Shown in pieces: positions 1 through 9,480 of a DNA stretch of 64,000 bases. Each line of letters starts with the position of its first letter. The first letter of the stretch is position 1. A program made the translations under genes and the position numbers. The stretch is from assembly GCA_038496445.1 (NCBI GenBank), contig JALMLS010000579.1, positions 186,001-250,000 on the forward strand, in the 5' to 3' direction. This DNA is from Trichosphaerium sp. ATCC 40318 (taxonomy: Eukaryota; Discosea; Flabellinia; Trichosidae). Below the pieces are notes generated by a model. That model searched no databases, was not told the origin of the DNA, and worked only from the letters and a program-made list of their open reading frames with translations.

Positions 1-743
1 TCCAGTTTCTAAACAAAACGTGAGTGAAAACTTCTGAAAGAAAAAAACTTACCAATGTCCCACACTCTAACTGTCTTATCCCCAGATCCAGAAACAAGTG
101 TTTGTCCATCAGGAGATATATCTACACCACGTCAAACTGTTAAAAACGCTCAATAATCTTGACATACCAATCGAATAGATTGGCTTTGTGTGACCCAAAT
201 ATCCTCGACAGAAACTCTTTGTAGTGATGTTCCACAATTTTAACTTCTCTTCACCACCAGAGGCAAGCAGATTAGAATTAGGAACAAATTTTACACCTCT
301 AAAATAAGCATCTCCTTCACCAGATACAACACTCTTATCTCTAAATGAACTAACGAACGATTAGCATTTCAGAAAGTTTTGCTCTTTTTTTTTTTGTAAA
401 CGTGCTGTATGTATTTACCAGTATCCGCATCGATTACATTAGCCACACGGTTACCTTAAGAAACGTTATCGATTGTAATGATCGTATATCCCATTTAATT
501 ACCTCCAGTGACAACCATTTTACCATCATTGGATATATCAACGGCGCACACGACGCTAAACAAACAATTAAAAAAATATATCCATTCAGACCCGATAAAG
601 GTTTTATCTCTTTATCATCACGTGACGCGAAAAAATGAAGTAAAAAATGAAGAGCTAGGGTTTACCTTGCGTGTTCTTGAGTGTGCATCAAATTTATTAT
701 CGGCTCTTTCGTCATAGATGGGTTGTAGCTTGTTTTCAAACAT
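1..743 (-). CDS. Tup1-like WD40-repeat protein (C-terminus beyond window edge)
   Basis: Reverse-strand exons encode successive WD40 blades, including VVCAVDISNDGKMVVTGG, GVKFVPNSNLLASGGEEKLK and DISPDGQTLVSGSGDKTVRV followed by WD. Spacing and wording resemble the Tup1/Groucho-type corepressor propeller, which bridges DNA-bound repressors and chromatin in the nucleus. That is family knowledge; the exact ortholog is inferred. The likely first exon is 666-743, starting MFENKLQPIYDERADNKFDA at the ATG complementary to 741-743. This leaves almost no room for the N-terminal tetramerisation helix of yeast Tup1. The exon 1/exon 2 splice phase does not close with the obvious GT-AG sites, so the 5' end is provisional. 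The 3' end lies outside the window. The first intron holds a TCACGTGA palindrome (618-625). Confidence 0.7.
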
Positions 744-794
744 TTAGAATCAACCATACTACAAAAATTGCTTTTTGGTAATTTTTATCTTACC

Positions 795-1269
795 TCACAA
801 CCCACTCCTTCGCATTTGTTTGACTTCTCTCCACAAGCTGCCTATACGTGTGTTAAACCTTATGCGCAAGTATTTATACGCTCTACAAGCAGTCGAGCCT
901 AAAAAAAAGTTTTTCTTCTTCCTGTTATTTACTTTGAATGGTTTCCGTTTCCGAAACGCCTCATTGATAACATAGCTGTTGGCGTAGTCGTTCTCTGCAT
1001 CACGTGATTCGAAGGTGTTGTAATAGTATTTCTGACATTTCTTTCAGGCTGTGGAGCGTCGTTGTTGTTTTTATACAGAGCTTGACGGTATTTAACGATT
1101 TAAAAATAAATAGGCTTAAAAAAGAGCTACCATCTATTATTTCAGCCTGTATATGCGGAATAGAGCGCGTAGCCCCTTGACCATCAGTTACAGATATTAG
1201 CATCGAATTCGCCAAGCCAATAAGCTCATTACCACCAAGCTCAAGCACGGAAACTACTCGTTGTATCAT
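795..1269 (-). CDS. small uncharacterised protein, three exons
   Basis: Not recognised. Exon 1 starts at the ATG complementary to 1267-1269 and reads MIQRVVSVLELGGNELIGLA. A second open exon (933-1048) is Thr/Asn/Arg-rich. A third joins it in phase through acceptor TTGTAG and ends ...WREVKQMRRSGL with TGA at 795-797. The C-terminal ~60 residues are strongly basic. The exon 1/exon 2 phase could not be closed with a canonical site, so the middle of the model is uncertain. It lies between the Tup1-like gene on the same strand and DMC1, divergently transcribed about 85 bp away. A decaying gene is an alternative reading. Confidence 0.35.
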
Positions 1270-1353
1270 CAGACTGCTATGACGTCACTACCATATTTTA
1301 AGGAACGCTGGCAGAGAATAACTTAACTCAGAATCATAAATCACATCATCAAC

Positions 1354-2890
1354 ATGGCAGCTGCTCAGCAACAAGGTAACCTAGACGAATTAGATGAAGG
1401 AGAGGAACATATACAGCAAATAGAAAAGCTGCAAAACCTCGGCATAGGCGCAGGTACATTGTCTTTTGAACAAGGACAACGAAGTAGACAGTTTTTGACT
1501 ACGTGCTAAGGTGATATCACAAAACTCAAGAGGGGTGGCATAAACACTGTTGCTGGTGTCCTTATGCAGACGAAGAAGGCAATCATCGTTTGCAATCCAG
1601 ATTCGAAACTGACTTTTCTTAATAGCTTCTCACTTCGATTAAAGGCTTGTCTGATGCTAAGGTTGATAAGATCTTGGAGGCGGCTGCAAAACTTCAGGTT
1701 TGCCAAACAAGTTTTGCGCGTAGACTGTAATACCTTACTCGCTAGACAAACATGTTTAAAACAGGCTTTGAAGTACTTCAGGAGCGTGATACAATTTCAA
1801 AGATAACAACAGGAAGCCCTGCTTTCGATACTCTTCTCGGAGGCGGTATAGAAACAATGAGTATTACCGAAGGTATCCTACGGCTTGGCTTTATTGCGAA
1901 CCACCTAACGGTTGTAATAGCTTTCGGCGAGTTCAGAACTGGCAAAACACAGATTTGTCATACGCTATGCGTAACTGCTCAGTTGCCCTCTTCACAACAA
2001 GGTATTTGAACGTTACTCTAACATCACCCCTTGCTTAGTATTTGTGTAGGCGGTGAAGGAAGAGTTTGCTACATTGACACCGAAGGAACTTTGTACGAAA
2101 AAAAGTCAACGACTTGGTCTAACTGTTAATGCTCAGCCGTCCAGAACGTATAGCACCTATTGCTGGTACTAGTAAGACTCTTAGTTCGCGAAACTCATCG
2201 TTGCGTAGAGAGGTTTGGATTAGAACCTAATGCTGTCCTCGAAAATATCATGTACGGTCGTGCATACACCCACGAGCACCAAGGTACGCTTTTGAGTAGC
2301 CGATCGCGGACTTGCTTCTACGCTTTATATTGACTTAAGTACAGATAGCTTAATAACAGCAGCGGCAGCAAAAATGGTCGAAGAAAAGTTCTCATTGCTA
2401 ATTGTAGACTCAATCACAGCGTTGTTTCGTGTGGATTTTAGTGGAAGAGGAGAATTGGCAGAAAGACAGCAAAAGCTTGCAAAGATGTTAAGCAAACTAA
2501 CGAAAATAAGCATAGAATTCAATGTGGCTGGTAAACAAAACAAAACGAAAAAAATTCTCAGTTTTTTCTCATCAATTCTTTTACGCCAAATACTAATATT
2601 GTAAAAAAAGTGTTCATAACGAACCAAGTTGTATCAGATCCAGGATCAGCTGCTATGTTCGTATCAGACCCAAAGAAACCAGTTGGCGGTCATATTCTAG
2701 CTCATGCCTCTACCACAAGATTATACTTGAGAAAAGGTAGAGGAATGCAACGTGTTTGTAAGATATATGATTCTCCATCTCTCCCAGAAAGCGATGCAGT
2801 ACGAATCATCTTCTTTCAACTTATCTTTTGACACTTTTCTTTCAGGTGTTTGAGATCTCAAATGATGGAATCAAGGATCCAGAGGCATAG
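1354..2890 (+). CDS. DMC1: DMC1, meiosis-specific RecA-family recombinase
   Basis: Eleven exons (1354-1453, 1511-1587, 1626-1697, 1746-1872, 1921-2001, 2050-2092, 2137-2165, 2209-2283, 2345-2530, 2611-2798, 2846-2890) join in phase to 340 codons, the usual DMC1 length. The N-terminal helix-hairpin-helix region reads [18 protein letters not shown]. Walker A is GEFRTGKTQ, Walker B is [15 protein letters not shown], and the L2 and C-terminal core include [29 protein letters not shown] and GRAYTHEHQ favour DMC1 over RAD51. The protein forms filaments on single-stranded DNA and pairs homologous chromosomes in meiosis. No frameshift or stop is seen, so it looks functional and implies a sexual cycle. 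Introns are 38-80 nt. Confidence 0.95.
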
Positions 2891-3005
2891 TTGTTTAGTT
2901 GTTGTTGTAAATAATAAAAACCACAGTATTGGTAATAGAGGTGTATTTAGCATTGTATCTGTTACTCGGCATAGTACCAAGTTGTTTGTATGTCGGTTGT
3001 CTTTT

Positions 3006-4361
3006 TTATAAACGTTCATCTTTAATTTGCTGTTCAAGCCATTGAAGTTCCTTGATAAATCCTCGATTTGGTTCTATTACCTTCCTTTTATTCTTTGCAA
3101 AAGACAACGCATCTGAAAGTGACATTTTCTTTTGTTTCATTAGATATGCAACAACAATTGACCCAGATCTACTGATACCTGCAGCGCTACAGAAAAGATA
3201 AATTAAAACAACACAGTTAAATTACTCTTCGTACCAGTGAACTAAACAAGCACCGCCGCCATCACGTGACTTATCAATGAATTCTATACACGTTAAAAAA
3301 TGGTCTCGCAGAGACTGATTTTCATCGTCTTGCAATGCAAGCTGTTTGTACTCGAAGGTCTAAAAATATATTTTAAGTTTTTTTCAATTTGATGTACGTT
3401 TAGTATGGTTGTACGTTTGGATATGGCTTTCGCCCTGATATCAGCATGAGTACATGTGTTATACCCTGTTGCTTTAATGCATTAATATTATCAGCAGCGG
3501 AGAAATCGCCAATATAAAGTCCATTAATTACTTTTTCTGGCACTGATGAAAAAAGTTCACATTGAGGTAATTTTTGGTTCAACTCCTCAGGCAGGTTCGT
3601 AAGTGGATTATCTGAAAGATTCAGGTATGTCAATCCACCTTAAATGATCTGTTAATAGCCTGAAACCATTTAGAAGTACTTACGAAGCGATAGTACCCCT
3701 GCAGGGAAGATTGTAATGCAATTACTGCAAAGTGTCAAATCAAGTAAACTTGACAGATTGGCTATGCTCTTTGGTAGAGCTTCTATTTCGTTGGTATCTG
3801 CACTAGAACGCGTATTAGAGATGCCATCAATTTGTACACGTAACTGTAGTACTTGTAGATTAGTACAGGAGCCAATATCGTTTGGAAGCTGCCTAAGCGA
3901 GTTACTACCTATGTATAGCTCTCTCAATTGTTTTAAAGCGCCTAAGTCCGGTAAGTCATAGCGCCAGTGACAAAAGCGCACCGATCCCGTCTGATAATGC
4001 GCAAATGCCGTCATTGTACTTGCAGCGTAACACCTCAAGCTTTTGAAGTTTGTATATAACGTCCGGTAACGAAGTTAGCTTATTTCGGGATAAATCGAGA
4101 TGCGTCAGGTTTTGAAGGTTCGACAGTTGTGTAGGTAAAGTTATCAGTTTGTTTTCAGCCAGAATTAACTTCGTTAGAGAAAATAGTTTGCAAACACTCG
4201 CAGGAACGCTCCTCAAGTCTTCAATGGGCGTAAGAAGGTTAAGTGAACTATCTGGACGCACTAGATTTCCCTAGATGCAATGAACCGTCTGTCAAGGCAG
4301 CTACGGCGTCCACAACTACTCTTTCATCTTCAGAGAGTAATTTAGGCTCCGACCACTCCAT
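3006..4361 (-). CDS. leucine-rich-repeat dual-specificity phosphatase
   Basis: The N-terminal half carries about six short LRRs of the LxxLxLxxNxLxxLP type (for example LTHLDLSRNKLTSLPDVI and LYIGSNSLRQLPNDIG). The C-terminal half is a dual-specificity phosphatase with signature VHCAAGISRSGS, that is HCx5R, with the catalytic Cys and Arg present. Exons join in phase, including a 40-nt intron between two LRRs, and end ...EQQIKDERL at TAA 3006-3008. It should remove phosphate from Tyr/Ser/Thr of a signalling protein, with the LRRs selecting the partner. LRR-DSP fusions occur in several protists. Start: MEWSEPKLL at 4361 is preferred; an in-frame ATG at 4499 would add 46 residues. The join near 4260 between the N-terminal exon and the first LRR is not resolved. 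Confidence 0.8.
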
Positions 4362-4567
4362 TGCTGTAGTTTTGTTCGTTTCAGAAAACTTTGACTGATC
4401 ACGTGCTAAAGTAAAAGTGCAAGTAGGCCTTCCAACGCTTTTTGGAATTACTAGTTTGTAGGACCGTACGCTAGTAAGGTAAGTGGGGCTGTTGAGCACA
4501 CTTAAATATCTGTGGGTGTTTTTGTTTCACCGCTTTTTTATTTCTATAATTTTTGTGTGCTAAATGA

Positions 4568-6144
4568 ATGGCACTTTCCAACACAACGCATCTGCTCATT
4601 ATTATTGGGCTTCTTGTATGTTTTAATGCAACAAGCGCCAGTCTTCAATATGGCCAATCATGCAGTTGGGGATCTAATACATACACCCTATACTCTGGCA
4701 CTCTAGATGAAAATTGTGAAGAAGGTGCGCTGCTACCAACATTTTTGAAAAGATTTTCATCTCACTCATCGTTAGGCAATTCTCTTGTTATTGAAAGCCC
4801 TTTGGAGAGTGCCATGATAACCACTATAAGTGTAACGACTAATTAACGTTTATAAGAAGCGACTAAACGTGCTTTTCTAGGACTCTCTTCAATTAAACAT
4901 AGCGAGCACACTTGGAGGAGTCCTTTTGTGGGATAACAATAAGCCAGTATTACATTCGCTGTTGACTCAATGTGTTGCAGGCAATACCAAGTTATCAGGA
5001 CACCCAACGTTGATACAAGGCGTAAGAAGGCGGTACAAATAGCTTTTAACTAAACCAAATCTACAACAGGCAATTCATGACACAATGACACGTGCTTCAG
5101 ACTACATTTGTAAATCCTCTCGTACTAACGTCATTACGCCATGTATACCCTCAGCAGCTCCTTTCTTTTGCAACACTACTGACATTAACATGGCATCTGA
5201 CAGTGGTGCGTGATACTTATGCTGTTATTTAAACAAAAACCAATCCTATTTTGGGATCTGACATTTCTTGATTAACGAGTTGTAGGTAATTGTTACATTG
5301 TAATACCTGAACAAGATGTTCCATGGATGAAAGCGCAAGGTACATCAACATAACGAAATATTTATGATAACCTACAGGGCAGGAAATTGTATGAAACTTG
5401 GTGGGCACCTTGTCAATATCGATTCTGAAGATGAAAACGATATCATCGTTGGCCTTTCTAATAGTGCATCAGTGCCTTCTGTTTATTGGATTGGATTGTT
5501 TAGCGGCATGGGCGATCATTTAAATTATACATGGGTACGTACAAAGCAAAAGTAGTACTTAAAAGCCTTAGTAATAACATTGCTTAGTCGATAACTGGTG
5601 ACCGTCTTGACTATGGGAAAGTATTTCAGCAAGAACCATGGTCAAACAAAGAACCAGGAAATAGTTCTGTTGGAGCTATGACAGAAGACTGTGTCATATT
5701 GTATGTGGAATACTATAACGTTATCAGCTTACATTACTCAATACAGGTGGGGCGTACATTGGGCAGACTTCTATTGTTCCAATATTGGTCAGAACCTAAC
5801 AAGACCTCTGCGAGCTATTTGTGAGATTGTCATACCTCCTCCTTCACCGCCTAGTATGGCTCCTACTTTAACTCCTACAGAAGTACCATCAAGTGGTAAG
5901 TCACATGTTTATTTTTACAACATCCTAAAGTGTTGTCAATCAGGAAATTATGCTCCTGGTAACACCACTATTCAGCTTTATGGACCCTTTATTGTAACAG
6001 GTGCACAAGCCATTCAACGAGCATTATTTTTTCTCAAAAAGTTCTAAAAAAGGAAATGCAACGTTCAGTGACACAATACTTCAAATTAAAAACGAGTCTG
6101 TTCAAATCGAAGTTGAAGGATGTATTGATGGAAGTGTTGTTTGA
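4568..6144 (+). CDS. secreted C-type-lectin-like protein, copy 1 (truncated tail)
   Basis: MALSNTTHLLIIIGLLVCFN is a clear signal peptide. About eight exons follow: a Cys-containing N-terminal domain (QYGQSCSWGSNTYTL), then a C-type-lectin-like domain with GNCYIVIP, CMKLGGHLVNIDSEDE, SVYWIGLFSGMG and WGVHWADFYC, then a Pro-rich linker (PPPSPPSMAPTLTPTEVPSS). A sugar-binding or recognition role is inferred; the calcium-site residues are not clearly conserved. It is a tandem paralog of the gene at 6633. Compared with that copy, about 80 nt are missing after codon GAT at 6127-6129, so the frame runs to TGA at 6142-6144. The former tail frame, including its hydrophobic C-terminus, stays open to 6352 but is out of frame. 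Confidence 0.75.
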
Positions 6145-6352
6145 GTTGAAATACCTTGAAGGGTGCACTCAAGTTTCACCAAAGATCAAGACAACACCTC
6201 AACAATGTGTTGTTTCAGAAGTGCTAAATCGCCAGAAAAAGTTTCAAGTATTCAGACTCACTACTCAGCGTTGCTCTATGGCGATCTCTCACTCAAGTAC
6301 CAAGTTTATTTATATTGTAATAGTGTTATTGTACTTGTTAACTGACTTATAA
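6145..6352 (+). pseudogene. out-of-frame remnant of the copy-1 lectin C-terminal tail
   Basis: In another frame this stretch matches the last exon of copy 2 (ELKYLEGCTQVSPKI, TTPQQCVVSE, ending in a hydrophobic segment VIVLLYLL). In copy 2 the exon is joined through an intron and gives a GPI-type or membrane C-terminus. Here the preceding intron and the last 32 coding bases are gone, putting the exon out of frame. The frame has gained no stop codon of its own, so the loss is recent or an unseen splice still uses it. Confidence 0.5.
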
Positions 6353-6574
6353 TGTAAACATTAAATTCATAGCACGTATAGTATTAAGAACCAAATGCCC
6401 TTGAACCATAGGGTATGGTTTCAGAAATACGGCAAAGATAGTTGCACTCAGGTTATAGGCTAAGAAGCATAGACCTGTAAGAAACGTATTGTGTTTTGAA
6501 AGGAGGTAGTAACTACAATTTTGAATAATAGTCAGTGAGATCGCGAGTAATATGCCCAGTGCGTCTATTGTCAC
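6347..6574 (-). CDS. possible small membrane protein between the lectin genes
   Basis: An ATG complementary to 6572-6574 opens MTIDALGILLAISLTIIQN. A GTAGTT...TTACAG intron of about 50 nt can be removed in phase, giving ~60 residues with one or two hydrophobic segments (ILLAISLTII; LCFLAYNLSATIFAVFL) and ending NLMFTL. Unspliced, the frame is also open (75 residues). No family was recognised. It is squeezed between the tandem lectin genes, overlaps the last bases of the copy-1 remnant convergently, and starts 58 bp from the start of copy 2. It could be a chance ORF. Confidence 0.3.
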   Translation of the reverse strand: MTIDALGILLAISLTIIQNCSYYLLSKHNTFLTGLCFLAYNLSATIFAVFLKPYPMVQGHLVLNTIRAMNLMFTL

Positions 6575-6632
6575 AAATGTACTTTGGGTGTTTCAGTTTC
6601 GCCGCTTAATTTTTGTGCACGTGATAAATGAA

Positions 6633-8499
6633 ATGTCGCATTCCAACACAACTCGTCTCCTTATTATTATTGCGCTTCTCCTCTGTATTTACATCATAAG
6701 CGCAGATTTACAATACGGTGAATCTTGTAGCTGGAAATCCAACACTTACACCCTACACTCTGGTACCCTGGACCAAAATTGTGCGAATGGTATGATGTAA
6801 CCAACATATTGTGCAAAAAAAATTGAGTTAACCCCTTAAATTGTTAGGCAACTCTCTTGTTATTGAAAGCCCTCTAGAGAGTGCTGTGATAACTACTATA
6901 AGCGTAATTACCACTGAGCATTTATAAGACGCGACTAAACGTGATTTTGTAGGACTCTCTTCAATTAAACATCAAAAACGAAGGAGGATTCCTTCTTTGG
7001 GATAATAATGATCCAGTAAAACTTTCACTGTTAACTATTAGTGTCGCAGACGATCAATTCATATCAGGCCACCCAACGTTAGTACAAGGCGTAAGGAGAC
7101 AGTACAACTAACATTTTATCTAAAACCAAAACTACAACAGGCAATTCATGACACAATGACACGTGCTTCAGACTATATTTGTAAATCCCCTCGTACTAAC
7201 GTCATTACGCCGTGTATACCCTCAGCAGCTCCTTTCTTTTGCAACACCACTGACATTAACATGGCATCTGACAATGGTACGTGATAGTAATAAGGACTTC
7301 TATTTGAAGAACCCAAAGCTGTTATGGACTTTTTTGGCCAGTACCGATTTGTTTGTAGGTGTTTGTTACATGGTTATACCTGAACAAAATATTACATGGA
7401 TGAAAGCACAAGGTGCATTAATAAAAATATATTTGTTTGTATTTGATTAACCTAAAGGGTAGGTAACTGTATGAAACTTGGTGGGCACCTTGTCAATATC
7501 GATTCTGAAGATGAAAACGATATCATCGTTGGCCTTTCTAACAACGCATCAGTGCCTTCCATATACTGGATTGGATTGTTTAGTGGCATGGGCGATCATT
7601 TAAATTATACATGGGTACGTACAAAGCAAAAGTAGTACTTAAAAGCCTTAGTAATAACATTGCTTAGTCGATAACTGGTGAGCGTCTTGACTATGGGAAA
7701 GTACTTCAACAAGACCCTTGGTCGTGGAAGGAACCGGGAAACAGTTCTATTGGAGGGATGACAGAAGATTGTATCGTGATGTACGGATATTAAACAATAA
7801 AAGCTCTAACATTTATAATAGGTGGGGCGTACATTGGGCAGATTTTTTCTGTTCTGATGCTAATCAGGTTGTGAGACCTCTTCGAGCCATTTGTGAGATT
7901 GTCATACCTCCTCCTTCACCGCCTAGTATGGCTCCTACTTTAACTCCTACAGAAGTACCATCAAGTGGTAAGTCACACGTTTATTTTTACAACATCCTAA
8001 AGTGTTGTCAATCAGGAAATTATGCTCCTGGTAACGCCACTATTCAGATTTTTGAAAACTTGATTGTAACAGGCACGCAAATAATTACACTGAGTGTTCA
8101 ACATAAAGTGGTCTAAAGTTCTTAAAAAGGAAATGCGACGTTCAGTGATACAATACTTCTACTTCGAACTGAGATTGTTCAAATCGAAGTTACAGGATGT
8201 ATTGATGGTTCTTTTGCAATTGACATCCGTAGCATACAGGTAATGTAAAGTGAAAACGCTGATATTTGATACTAATGCTGTCAAAGGAAGTGTTGTTTGA
8301 GCTGAAATACCTTGAAGGGTGCACTCAAGTTTCACCAAAGATCGAGACAACACCTCAACAATGTGTTGTTTCTGAAAGGGCAACCGCACAACAGTTTCAA
8401 CTTCTCAGACTCAAGACTCAAAGTTGTTCTACTGCATCTACGCACTCAAGTAGAATATTGTTATATTTCGCATTTGTGTTACTGTTGTCTTTTGTGTAA
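6633..8499 (+). CDS. secreted C-type-lectin-like protein, copy 2 (intact)
   Basis: Signal peptide MSHSNTTRLLIIIALLLCIY, followed by the same exon series as copy 1: N-terminal QYGESCSWKSNTYTL domain, lectin-like domain (GVCYMVIPEQN, CMKLGGHLVNIDSEDE, SIYWIGLFSGMG, DCIVMWGVHWADFFC) and the Pro/Thr linker. The C-terminal module contains CIDGSFAIDIRSIQ and KYLEGCTQVSPKIETTPQQC, then a terminal hydrophobic stretch (ILLYFAFVLLLSFV) immediately before TAA. That end looks like a GPI-attachment or membrane signal, so this copy is probably cell-surface bound while copy 1 would be released. Introns and exons in the lectin and linker part are nearly identical to copy 1, but the 5' exons are more diverged. 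Confidence 0.8.
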
Positions 8500-8555
8500 A
8501 CCGACATATCAAATTTTTATTGAAAAAATATAGTACATTACTTTGACTAAGCACC

Positions 8556-9158
8556 CTATATCTTTGACTTGATTTCTGTTAACCCGATAGAAAACGTTGT
8601 TACAGGCCCATCTTGGCTAACCTGTTGAAATCCAAGCTTCACAAGCATAGAGAACATTACTGGAAACCGTTCTTTTTGAGTTCTTTCATAGGACATTAAA
8701 TGTCAGATAGAATCTTAAATATTGTAGTAAACGTGGCTGTTACCTTATTGATAATGTTGAATAACTTTTCTGAATAGCTATGTCTACTATGCGCATTCCT
8801 ATTGATTTCATTAAGCCACGCTTACGGAAAGCAGGGAGCGTTCCTACACAATTGGTTACATATTTTTTGGGCTACATACTTTAACCCACGTGCCTCCTAC
8901 CCACAAGTGTAAGGTCCCAGGACATCTCTCGTACACAGAGCAGAAAGCTACTGGTTTAAGATTGTCAAACACGACCAGTGAGAAGCCGTTTTTTTGTAAT
9001 TTCTCCTTCCAAACCTGAGAATTCGAAAACTTTTCTGAAAACCCAAAAATAAGCTCAGAAAGCGCCATTATATCAGCTAGTCTATCTTTAAAGCCGTTAA
9101 TACAATCATGTACACTAATACATCTACCTGTGCCGTCAACCTGCTCAATTTGGTGCAT
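8556..9158 (-). CDS. GNAT-family N-acetyltransferase
   Basis: Three exons. The first (ATG complementary to 9156-9158, MHQIEQVDGTG) contains FSLVVFDNLKPVAFCSVYER and the beta-4 strand LHLWVGGTWV. The second has RKRGLMKSIGMRIVDIAI, matching the acetyl-CoA-binding motif A (R/Q-x-x-G-x-G/A loop and helix) of GNAT enzymes, with the second Gly replaced. The third ends ...MLVKLGFQQVSQDGPVTTF...KSKI before TAG. It would move an acetyl group from acetyl-CoA to an amine; the substrate is unknown. The junction between exons 1 and 2 near 8850-8890 does not close in phase with the best sites, so that part of the model is tentative. Confidence 0.6.
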
Positions 9159-9354
9159 TGTTTAACCTACAACCGTTTCTTCTGTTAGAGTATCGAAAAA
9201 AAGAAATATTATAACTTAAGTACGGTAGAAATCTCAGTATTTTTCATACTATGGAAAAGCTTACCAAGTCTGACTAACCGACGCCTCAAACAAACTGATA
9301 ATAGGCGAAAATAATGAGAAAGTTTATTGTGCATAGCAAATGTTGTAGCGGCTA

Positions 9355-9445
9355 CATTTCGATCATAAAGCATCAGATAATTACAGCGAAAGGTATAAAC
9401 CTGTTGTTTCGTTATTGCAATAATCTTCATAAAATAAACGAAATG
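9355..9445 (-). promoter_or_regulatory. SECIS element, form-2 type, in the 3' UTR of the deiodinase-like gene
   Basis: Read on the minus strand, this 91-nt stretch starts 36 nt past the TAA stop and folds as a eukaryotic SECIS. Helix 1 is CATTTCG (9445-9439) paired with CGAAATG (9361-9355), with further pairs inward, then a T-rich internal loop. The non-Watson-Crick quartet is ATGA (9430-9427) facing TGAT (9375-9372). Helix 2 is AGATTATTGC (9426-9417) paired with GTAATTATCT (nine of ten pairs counting one G-T). The required AA follows directly (9416-9415). A mini-stem AGGT-TTAT-ACCT caps the apical loop, as in form-2 SECIS. It would recruit SBP2/eEFSec so that UGA is read as selenocysteine. 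Confidence 0.8.
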
Positions 9446-9480
9446 TCTCCGGCACTGTTAGTGCTTTAGGTAGAATAAAT

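Larger units (their letters stand above)
4568..8499 (+). repeat. tandem duplication of a lectin-like gene
   Basis: 4568-6352 and 6633-8499 share intron positions, intron sequence and order. The promoters are also alike: both have a TTTC.CCGCTT block followed by ATTTTTGTG just before the start codon. Identity is patchy. The block from the GGHLV exon through the intron after GDHLNYTW, and the linker exon with its intron, are almost identical, while signal peptides and parts of the first domain differ. That pattern suggests gene conversion after duplication. Confidence 0.8.

Noticed and set aside
775-975. Plus-strand frame MVIFILPHNPLL...
   Set aside because: Opposite strand to two phase-matched exons of the small minus-strand gene; low-complexity Phe/Leu run from an A-rich intron.
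9209-9430. Minus-strand frame after the deiodinase-like stop codon
   Set aside because: It coincides with the SECIS hairpin and 3' UTR, has no family resemblance, and needs no translation to explain its conservation.
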